Assembly (NCBI RefSeq): GCF_009711935.1
Contig: NZ_VIKX01000303.1
Coordinates: 1 to 50,456, forward strand
Length of the DNA: 50,456 bases
Origin: Dolichospermum sp. UHCC 0259
GTDB taxonomy: Bacteria; Cyanobacteriota; Cyanobacteriia; Cyanobacteriales; Nostocaceae
Direction of reading: 5' to 3'
Within the stretch, counting starts at the first letter, position 1; the number at the start of each line of letters is the position of its first letter. A model generated the notes under the pieces. It saw nothing but the letters and a program-made list of their open reading frames with translations, had not been told where the DNA came from and made no database searches. The position numbers were made by a program, and so were the translations under genes. Of this stretch, positions 44,645-50,456 are shown in pieces.

Positions 44645-44665
44645 GGCTAATGCTACGTTATTAGC
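44645..44665. repeat. dispersed palindromic repeat (GGCTAATGC...ATTAGC)
   Basis: GCTAAT/ATTAGC hairpin; diverged relative of 12227-12252. Confidence 0.45.
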
Positions 44666-44898
44666 AAGCCCTAAATATGGTTCTCGAATATGCTGACAAA
44701 TTTTTGATATTTATGCTCAGATAATCTGTTCACTGAACGTTTGCTTGATTACACTAAATATATACAGCAGATGGCAAATCAATGAAGTACAGGATCTAAA
44801 TTCAAAGCCTAACAGCAAAACGGTTTTACTTCTTCCTTCTTTTTTCTTTTTTCTTCCTTCTTTCTTTCTTTTTGACTTCTGACTCCTTCTTTCTTCTT

Positions 44899-44948
<50 letters not shown>

Positions 44949-44956
44949 TTCTAACT

Positions 44957-46159
44957 ATGAATGTATCTTGGAAACAACTGGCTGTGTATCTAGGTTTGGT
45001 GGTAATTGGTTCTGGTGGTGGTGTATTTGTTAGTCGTTATTTTTGGACGCACAATCTTTCATTTCAACAGTTAAAAAATGTGGCAGTAACTTTACCTGCT
45101 GAGTCTATTGTTCCTCAACCTGTCAATGGCATACCTAACACTCCGGGAAGTGATAATATCAATTTTATCGCCACTGCTGTCGGTAAAGTTGGCCCTGCTG
45201 TTGTGCGAATTAATGCAATTCGTAAAGTATCAAATCCAATAACTGAGGCTTTTAAAAGTCCCTTATTTCGGCGTTTTTTCAAAGATGATGAACAAACTAT
45301 ACCTTCGGAAAAAATTGAGCGAGGGACGGGTTCAGGATTTATACTCAGCGAAGATGGTAAATTAATAACTAATGCTCATGTAGTAGAAAATACAGACACG
45401 GTTCGAGTCACCCTCAAAGATGGGCGGAGTTTTGAGGGGAAGGTGGTAGGGGTTGATACGGTGACAGATATAGCCGCAGTCAAAATTTCCGCCCATAATT
45501 TGCCAATAGTCAAGTTAGGTAATTCCCAAAATTTAATTCCTGGACAATGGGCGATCGCTATTGGTAATCCATTAGGCTTAGATAATACTGTTACCATTGG
45601 CATTATCAGCGCTATGGACAGAACTAGCGCCCAAGTAGGCGTTCCTAATAAGCGCGTGAGTTTTATCCAAACAGATGCCGCCATTAATCCTGGCAATTCT
45701 GGTGGACCGCTCTTAGATGCTCAAGGACAAGTTATTGGCGTAAATACTGCTATCCGTGCTGATGCTCAAGGACTTGGTTTTGCTATCCCCATTGAAACCG
45801 CTTTTCGTGTAGCTAATGAACTATTTACCACAGGAGAAGTTGCTCACCCTTTTTTAGGAATCGAGATGATAGACATTTCCACAACGACAAAAGAGCGACT
45901 GAAAGCAGAAGATCAACTAGACGTTCAGCAAGACGTGGGAATTGTCATCAGAAAAGTCCTAGAAAAATCACCAGCACAAACGGGAGGATTACTTCCTGGT
46001 GACGTGATTCAAAAAATTAATGGTAAACAAATCAAAATTGCGGCTCAAGTCCAGAAGATAGTCGAATCGAGTACCGTTGGTGACATTCTTGCCATAGAAG
46101 TCAACCGCAATGGGAAAACTCAAGTCTTTAAAGTCCGTTCGGGAAATTATCCTCAATAG
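44957..46159 (+). CDS. HtrA/Deg-type trypsin-like serine protease
   Basis: This 400-residue protein has one hydrophobic N-terminal segment (about residues 7-25) that exports or anchors it. The protease domain holds the full triad: His141 (TNAHVV), Asp171 (TDIAAVKI) and Ser248 (NPGNSGGPLL). One PDZ domain occupies about residues 300-395 (FLGIEMIDI, GGLLPGDVIQKING). Cyanobacteria have three such proteases (HtrA, HhoA, HhoB) that degrade damaged periplasmic and thylakoid-lumen proteins; I cannot tell which this is. No ribosome-binding sequence precedes the ATG, because a CTCCTGA array fills that position, so translation may start inefficiently or leaderlessly. Confidence 0.93.
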   Translation: MNVSWKQLAVYLGLVVIGSGGGVFVSRYFWTHNLSFQQLKNVAVTLPAESIVPQPVNGIPNTPGSDNINFIATAVGKVGPAVVRINAIRKVSNPITEAFKSPLFRRFFKDDEQTIPSEKIERGTGSGFILSEDGKLITNAHVVENTDTVRVTLKDGRSFEGKVVGVDTVTDIAAVKISAHNLPIVKLGNSQNLIPGQWAIAIGNPLGLDNTVTIGIISAMDRTSAQVGVPNKRVSFIQTDAAINPGNSGGPLLDAQGQVIGVNTAIRADAQGLGFAIPIETAFRVANELFTTGEVAHPFLGIEMIDISTTTKERLKAEDQLDVQQDVGIVIRKVLEKSPAQTGGLLPGDVIQKINGKQIKIAAQVQKIVESSTVGDILAIEVNRNGKTQVFKVRSGNYPQ

Positions 46160-46168
46160 TAGAGAACA

Positions 46169-46222
46169 GGGGGAGTTGGGGAGTTGGGGAGGTAGGGGAA
46201 GTAGGGGGAGTTGGGGAGGTAG
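46169..46222. repeat. G-rich tandem repeat (GGGGAGTT / GGGGAGGTA units)
   Basis: About six imperfect units of 8-9 bases, starting 10 bases after the HtrA stop, purine strand sense. Confidence 0.85.
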
Positions 46223-46255
46223 AGGAATAATTGTTCTTTGTTCTTCCTGATCTTC

Positions 46256-46309
46256 TGACTCCTGACCCTTCGACAAGCTCAGGGCATCGCTCCTGACTCC
46301 TAACTCCTA
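46256..46309. repeat. heptamer array interrupted by a CCCTTCGACAAGCTCAGGG element, overlapping a stop codon
   Basis: CTGACTCCTGA, then CCCTTCGACAAGCTCAGGGCATCG, then CTCCTGACTCCTAACTCCTA. The DUF760 stop (CTA at 46307-46309, plus strand) is in the final unit. The middle piece is itself a known kind of dispersed repeat. Confidence 0.85.
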
Positions 46310-46651
46310 CTGATTGGATAAATGTTCCAATTGCATCCTCTGTTCCATTTGGCGGAGAAAATAACCTGTCATCATTGCCGATGCTAGTAGTCCCGCTAGA
46401 TTATCCCGGTCTGTGGTAATTTGCACATTAAAATGTTCTGTCGGTATCACTCCCACGAGTCCTTGGACGTTCTGGGAAATGATTTGTTTAATTTCGGGGC
46501 TGACAGCTTGGGCGACACGGGCTAAAACTTCAGGAGATTGATGCTGTAAATATTTCAGTAACTGATTTGGGTTGTCCCCAAAGCGATCATTCAGAAGTTG
46601 ATTAGGGTGTTGCTCAGAGTCGTCTTGCAAAAAGTCAGGATCAAACACCAT
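46307..46651 (-). CDS. DUF760 domain protein
   Basis: This 114-residue soluble protein is found in cyanobacteria and plant plastids. The DUF760 core is complete: LLKYLQHQSPEVLARVAQAVSPEIKQIISQNVQGLVG, then EHFNVQITTDRDNLAGLLASAMMTGYFLRQMEQRM. Plant relatives are stress-related chloroplast proteins; no biochemical activity is known to me. The stop codon and final codon lie in a heptamer repeat. No partner gene is evident. Confidence 0.88.
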   Translation of the reverse strand: MVFDPDFLQDDSEQHPNQLLNDRFGDNPNQLLKYLQHQSPEVLARVAQAVSPEIKQIISQNVQGLVGVIPTEHFNVQITTDRDNLAGLLASAMMTGYFLRQMEQRMQLEHLSNQ

Positions 46652-46810
46652 TGGCGATTTATATTAGCTTAACTGCTGATTTTACTCTAAACCATATTCA
46701 TAGGGTAGCGTATTTTCTACAGAGAAAAGGGAATAGAGAATAGAGAATATAGCGGTATGCACTGGAATAAGATACAGAATCTACAGTAAAAGTTATATGC
46801 TAAGAGACTT

Positions 46811-46835
46811 CTGACTCCTGACTCCTGACTCCTGC
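46811..46835. repeat. tandem heptamer array (CTCCTGA)
   Basis: Three and a half units, 10 bases beyond the scpB stop; purine strand is the scpB sense strand. A small GAATAGA repeat (46731-46748) lies nearby. Confidence 0.85.
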
Positions 46836-46844
46836 TATAGTTTT

Positions 46845-47402
46845 TTAATTTTGAATTGTTTCCTCCTCTGCCTCTAATCCTGCTAACTCCAGTTCTAGTT
46901 GTTGTTCTTTCGCTGGAATTGCCAAAATTTGGGGTAGTTGTTCGATTTGAAAATACTGATGAAATTTTGGTGTTATTTGCAGGGAAAAGGAGCGAGAATC
47001 ACTCTCTCGGCGTTTGCGAACGAAACCGGATTCTACCAATTCTTGAACGTGCTGATAAGCTCCCGACCCCCGTAAATTAATCAATTCGCTTTGCAATATG
47101 GGATTATGGAGGGCGATCGCGGCTAATGTCCGTAATGCCCCGACTCCAAGTTCTACTGGTATTATAGTTTGCACTAGATCATGAAATTCTGACCGCAGTT
47201 GTAAACTATAACCATGTTCAGTTTCTACGACTTCTAAAGCTGTATCTCGTCGGGAATAATTCTCAATTAGTTCGATAATTCCTTCTTCTGCTGTGAGGCG
47301 ATCGCATTTCGCGTATTCAGCAATTTCACTTAGAGACAAGGGTTTACCCTTTAAATAAAGAATCGCTTCTATTTTGCCGGCTATAGGTATATTCTTGGGC
47401 AT
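46845..47402 (-). CDS. scpB: segregation and condensation protein B
   Basis: The 185-residue ScpB is the winged-helix kleisin partner of ScpA and SMC in chromosome condensation. Residues 7-80 form the first winged helix (IEAILYLKGKPLSLSEIAEYAKCD), and residues 90-160 form the second (ALRTLAAIALHNPILQSELINLRGSGAYQHVQELVESGFVRKR). Its length and domain order are normal. The C-terminal acidic tail (ELELAGLEAEEETIQN) is usual in cyanobacteria. It lies downstream of ispD on the same strand with only a repeat-filled 52-base gap, so cotranscription is likely. Confidence 0.93.
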   Translation of the reverse strand: MPKNIPIAGKIEAILYLKGKPLSLSEIAEYAKCDRLTAEEGIIELIENYSRRDTALEVVETEHGYSLQLRSEFHDLVQTIIPVELGVGALRTLAAIALHNPILQSELINLRGSGAYQHVQELVESGFVRKRRESDSRSFSLQITPKFHQYFQIEQLPQILAIPAKEQQLELELAGLEAEEETIQN

Positions 47403-47403
47403 T

Positions 47404-47448
47404 TGTCAGTTGTCAATGGTCAGTGGTCAGTGGTCAGTTGTCAGTTGT
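47404..47448. repeat. tandem heptamer array (GGTCAGT/TGTCAGT)
   Basis: About six units fill the gap between ispD and scpB, ending two bases from the scpB start codon and seven from the ispD stop. Confidence 0.9.
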
Positions 47449-47454
47449 TATTAG

Positions 47455-48135
47455 CTATTCTCTATAACTAAGTATAAATTCGGCGATCGCTAGATCTTGA
47501 GGAGTGGTAATTTTTAAATTAGTCTCTTCTCCCGAAACTATTGTCACCTCAATACCGCATTTTTCAAACAATGCCGCATCATCAGTCACTTCCCAACCTT
47601 GACGGATACCTTCAGCATGGCACTGTTTTAACAATTTGACATCGAACCCTTGGGGGGTTTGAGCCGCCCAAAGTTGTTTACGCTCTGGCGTACTTCTAAT
47701 TATGCCATTATCATCAACAACTTTAATGGTATCTTTGACAGGTACAGCCGCAATTAAGCCAAAACAATTAAGAATTGCCTCAGAACAAGCGTTAAATAAA
47801 TCTGGGGTTGCCAAACAACGAGCGCCATCATGAATCAATACCTGTTTCGCATGACTTGGCAATGCCTGTAAGCCATTATAAACTGACTCTTGACGGGTAG
47901 AACCACCAGAAATTAATTCTATTGTTTTTTTCAGCTTTAAGTCAGCGATAATAGACTTGAACTCGTCCCAATCTTGAGGTTGAGAAACGATTCCTATCCA
48001 ACTAATAGAACTTGCGGCTTCTGTCGCCAACAAAGTCCAAGCAATCAAGGGTTTTGAGTGTACCTGTAATAAAAGTTTATTACGATCAGCACCCATTCTT
48101 TTGCCACTTCCAGCGGCGGGAATTAGTAAATGCAC
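47455..48135 (-). CDS. ispD: 2-C-methyl-D-erythritol 4-phosphate cytidylyltransferase
   Basis: The 226-residue enzyme of the MEP isoprenoid pathway transfers CMP from CTP to methylerythritol 4-phosphate. It has LIPAAGSGKRMGADRNKLLL (CTP-binding glycine-rich loop with Arg and Lys), SGGSTRQESVYNGL, VLIHDGARC and AAVPVKDTIK, and the late WAAQTPQGF and TDDAALFE. All key residues are present and the length is normal. It supplies precursors for carotenoids, the phytyl tail of chlorophyll and the undecaprenyl carrier used by the polysaccharide locus. Confidence 0.96.
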   Translation of the reverse strand: MHLLIPAAGSGKRMGADRNKLLLQVHSKPLIAWTLLATEAASSISWIGIVSQPQDWDEFKSIIADLKLKKTIELISGGSTRQESVYNGLQALPSHAKQVLIHDGARCLATPDLFNACSEAILNCFGLIAAVPVKDTIKVVDDNGIIRSTPERKQLWAAQTPQGFDVKLLKQCHAEGIRQGWEVTDDAALFEKCGIEVTIVSGEETNLKITTPQDLAIAEFILSYRE

Positions 48136-48235
48136 AACTTTTCCTTAATCTTTAATTAAATAAATTCAAAATACCCATTGTTGCAGAAGAACTTCACTCA
48201 CAAAATCTAAAAACTCTTCTTCTTTCTTCTTTCTT

Positions 48236-48262
48236 CCTGACTCCTGACTCCTGACTCCTTGA
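48236..48262. repeat. tandem heptamer array (CTCCTGA)
   Basis: Nearly four units ending CTCCTTGA, in the divergent gap between ispD and the GT9 gene, preceded by a CT-rich tract (48215-48235). Confidence 0.88.
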
Positions 48263-48316
48263 TTCTCAATACCTATATTCTCCTAAAATATAAAACGATA
48301 AACGTTAATAAATATT

Positions 48317-49258
48317 ATGCGTGTAGTAGCCCTTGTACCTGGTTCAATTGATAACCAAATTCTTTTTTTTGCCACTCTTGATGATCTTAAGCGTTATTAT
48401 CCCGACGCGCAGATAGATGTCATTGTCGAACCCAAGTCAAAGGCTGCTTACCGAGTCAGCAAGTCAGTTCATGATGTATTAACTTTTGACTACAAAGATC
48501 GGAATAGTTTAGCTGATTGGGGTAACTTAGTTGGTATGATCCGCGATCGTGAGTATGATGTCGCTATTATTGTCGGACAAAGTTGGTTAGTAGGCTTGCT
48601 AATGTGGTTAACAGGAATACCCACACGCATTGGCTACCAAGGACAAGGTGCGGTTTTTTTGACTAATCCCATTACACCCAACCTATCCCAATATGTGGCA
48701 AAAGTGTACCATGACCTACTCAAACCTTTAAAGATTAATACTTCTTGTCCACCCCTATCAGTAAATGTGCCTAAAGTAGACATTGAATGGGCGCAAGAGG
48801 AACAAAAGCGTTTAGGCGTAAATGAATCAGGCTTTATTCTCATCAATGCGGGTGAAACTAATTTAGATACAACCTACCCTTTAGAAAGTTGGCAAAATAT
48901 CATTGCAGCTTGCCAAGAAAAACAACCAGATTTACCCGTTGTTGTCATTAAAGAAGCTGATAATGAGTTGTTTGTGCGCTCAATTTTAGAACATTGTCAC
49001 AATATTAAAGTTACTTCCCCCGATGATATTGGTAAATTAACCGCCATCATTGGTGGTGCTAGTTTAATGTTGTCTGTAGAAAATAGTCTTCTGCAACTGA
49101 GCATAGCGGTAGAAACATATACAATAGCCTTGCTTAATTCTACTGATTCAGAAAAATTATTACCTACAAGTGAAAAAGTCTTAGCTATTACCTCACCCAC
49201 AGGAAAGTTAGCAGATATTGCACCCCAAATAGTCTTGGAAAAAATTTGGGGAGGTTAG
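48317..49258 (+). CDS. GT9 family glycosyltransferase (heptosyltransferase-like)
   Basis: This 313-residue GT-B protein has the N-terminal domain LVPGSIDNQILFFATLDDLKRYYPDAQI, VIVEPKSKAAY and AIIVGQSWLVGLLMWLTGIPTRIGY, the GT9 pattern. In the C-terminal domain FILINAGETNLDTTYPLESW stands at the donor-binding position and IIGGASLMLSVENSLLQLSIA replaces the usual S(D/N)TGxxHxA. The His of that motif is missing (ENSLLQLS), so its acceptor or donor differs from LPS heptosyltransferases. Cyanobacteria lack heptose in their LPS, so the sugar is unknown. It is divergent from ispD and stands alone. A heptamer array follows. Confidence 0.85.
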   Translation: MRVVALVPGSIDNQILFFATLDDLKRYYPDAQIDVIVEPKSKAAYRVSKSVHDVLTFDYKDRNSLADWGNLVGMIRDREYDVAIIVGQSWLVGLLMWLTGIPTRIGYQGQGAVFLTNPITPNLSQYVAKVYHDLLKPLKINTSCPPLSVNVPKVDIEWAQEEQKRLGVNESGFILINAGETNLDTTYPLESWQNIIAACQEKQPDLPVVVIKEADNELFVRSILEHCHNIKVTSPDDIGKLTAIIGGASLMLSVENSLLQLSIAVETYTIALLNSTDSEKLLPTSEKVLAITSPTGKLADIAPQIVLEKIWGG

Positions 49259-49272
49259 CTATTATCAATTTT

Positions 49273-49328
<56 letters not shown>

Positions 49329-50456
49329 CCCTGTTAAGGTGTACTAAGAAATGAACTAATAAAAAGCTGAAACCCTTGCTAAAAGAGGAATAGGAGCACT
49401 ATTAACCGAAAAAGACAGCAAAAGTTGTCAAGTACACAAACAATTCAATATGAGATGATTTGAGTGAAAGTAGAAATGATGTGGGTGTTGTATCATGCTG
49501 AGTCCAATATTTGAACGGTTTGCCGAAGTATCACCAATCACAGTAATGCTAAGAGCAACATTAGAAAGAATATTTAGCGCAGAACTTCTAGATGAAATAT
49601 TTGAAGCCACAAGAAAAAAGCAATACACCCAAGAGTTATTGTTTTCAACAGTAGTAGGAATCATGAGTTTAGTAGTGTGCAACATCCGGCCATCAATAAG
49701 TGCAGCATACAAAGCATTTGAAAAAGAAATTGGAGTATCGCGTGTAGCTTTTTACAGCAAAATAAATGGAATTGAGCCACAAGTATCTCAAGCATTGTTA
49801 CGCTACAGTAGCAATCAATTAGCACCGATAGTAGAAGAATTAGGAGGAAAACAACCAGAAATATTACCTGGTTATCGAATCAAAATCATTGATGGTAATA
49901 ATTTGGCAGCTACGGAACATCGATTATCGGTTTTGCGTAACGTTGAAGGCGGACCATTACCGGGGAAATCCCTCGTAGTCATCGACCCAGTTTTAATGCT
50001 AGCAATTGACCAATTTCCCATCGAGGATGCTTACACGCAAGAAAGAGCTATATTCAATGAAGTGCTGGAAACTACAGTAGCACGAGACGTTTGGGTGGGG
50101 GATAGAAATTTTTGTACCTGTGGATTTTTAGTAGGTGTGGCGCAAAGAGATGGATATTTCGTCATTCGCCAACATGCTTCCATGCCCTATCAAGTATTGG
50201 AGGAATTAAAGGAAGTTGGTGATTCACCAACTGGCAAAGTTTTTGAACAAGATGTCGAAATTAAATGGGAAAACCTGGTAATTACTGCTCGTCGTGTGGT
50301 TGTTCGTTTAAAGGAACCAACTCGTGATGGAAATGCAGAAGTGGCTGTATTTACCAATCTCATCACAACAGATGCCAGTGCTACTTTAGTTTCACAAATT
50401 TACCTTAAACGTTGGACAGTGGAAGGCTTATTCCAAGTTTTGACTGATACTCTAGA
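49329..50456 (+). mobile_element. IS4-type insertion sequence, left part, cut by the window end
   Basis: The transposase frame begins at 49495 and runs off the window. The heptamer array stops at 49328 and is followed by CCCTGTTAAGGTGTACTAAG, which is a plausible left terminus. The right end and target duplication are outside the window, so the boundary is uncertain. Confidence 0.6.
49495..50456 (+). CDS. IS4 family transposase, N-terminal 320 residues (continues past the window)
   Basis: The reading frame from ATG at 49495 stays open to the last base. The DDE catalytic parts are visible: first Asp in RIKIIDGNN, second Asp in VWVGDRNFCTCGFL, and the IS4 signature Y-(2)-R-(3)-E in IYLKRWTVEGLFQ, close to the window end. 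The N-terminal part has KQYTQELLFSTVVGIMSLVV, typical of IS4-type elements common in cyanobacteria. No stop or frameshift is seen, so it may be active. Only the last part of the protein is missing here. Confidence 0.9.
   Translation, partial: MLSPIFERFAEVSPITVMLRATLERIFSAELLDEIFEATRKKQYTQELLFSTVVGIMSLVVCNIRPSISAAYKAFEKEIGVSRVAFYSKINGIEPQVSQALLRYSSNQLAPIVEELGGKQPEILPGYRIKIIDGNNLAATEHRLSVLRNVEGGPLPGKSLVVIDPVLMLAIDQFPIEDAYTQERAIFNEVLETTVARDVWVGDRNFCTCGFLVGVAQRDGYFVIRQHASMPYQVLEELKEVGDSPTGKVFEQDVEIKWENLVITARRVVVRLKEPTRDGNAEVAVFTNLITTDASATLVSQIYLKRWTVEGLFQVLTDTL

Overview
The window looks like chromosomal DNA of a filamentous, probably Nostocales-type cyanobacterium. It carries a complete psbA gene for photosystem II D1, a Ycf51 gene and a DUF760 gene. 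HIP1 palindromes (GCGATCGC) are scattered throughout, and many tandem heptamer arrays (GGAGTCA and relatives) sit between genes. The genus is not readable from the sequence alone; the order is an inference.

Layout. The left edge (1-142) is the tail of an ISL3-type transposase. It is followed by a BON-domain gene (minus strand) and ilvN. From 1841 to 32039 nearly everything is on the plus strand and forms one large surface-polysaccharide locus of the Wzx/Wzy type. It holds a FlaA1/WbpM-type 4,6-dehydratase, an exported alpha/alpha-barrel-like protein, a GINT1-like beta-propeller protein, a Wzx flippase, a Wzy polymerase, four GT4 glycosyltransferases, an asparagine-synthase-type amidotransferase, a TviB-like UDP-sugar dehydrogenase with a CapI-like 4-epimerase, a PglC-like initiating transferase, a PglD-like acetyltransferase, a DegT/PglE-like aminotransferase and a Wzc-type co-polymerase/tyrosine kinase.

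Between the PglD-like and PglE-like genes lies the most unusual part (21301-28549). It starts with a 1563-residue NRPS-like protein: formyltransferase, half a condensation domain, an adenylation domain interrupted by a luciferase-like monooxygenase, and a carrier domain. A PLP decarboxylase and an ATP-grasp ligase follow. My reading is that the locus makes an N-acylated diamino sugar (bacillosamine-like) and perhaps an N-acetylhexosaminuronic acid amide. The NRPS-like block may make a formylated, oxidised small amino-acid group, with glycine the best guess from the specificity residues, to decorate a sugar amine. The sugar chemistry follows family knowledge; the amino-acid decoration is inference.

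From 32 kb on the genes are mostly on the minus strand and mostly housekeeping: an aminotransferase with an overlapping GldA-like dehydrogenase, ycf51, psbA (Glu130 form) with a clear terminator and candidate promoter, and an MBOAT acyltransferase paired with a large DUF1574/SGNH protein that probably O-acetylates a polysaccharide. Next come an isochorismatase-like hydrolase, a LysM/M23 peptidase, an HtrA protease, DUF760, scpB, ispD and a GT9 glycosyltransferase. The right edge is an IS4-type transposase cut off by the window end.

Repeats are a second theme. Heptamer arrays lie within about 15 bases of, or overlap, the stop codons of most genes between 35 and 49 kb, and one array has been taken into the NRPS-like reading frame. 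Several MITE-like elements occur, one with a 6-base target duplication inside another palindromic repeat. A 28-codon fossil of the acetolactate synthase large subunit lies at 32394-32477. I found no tRNA, rRNA or CRISPR array.
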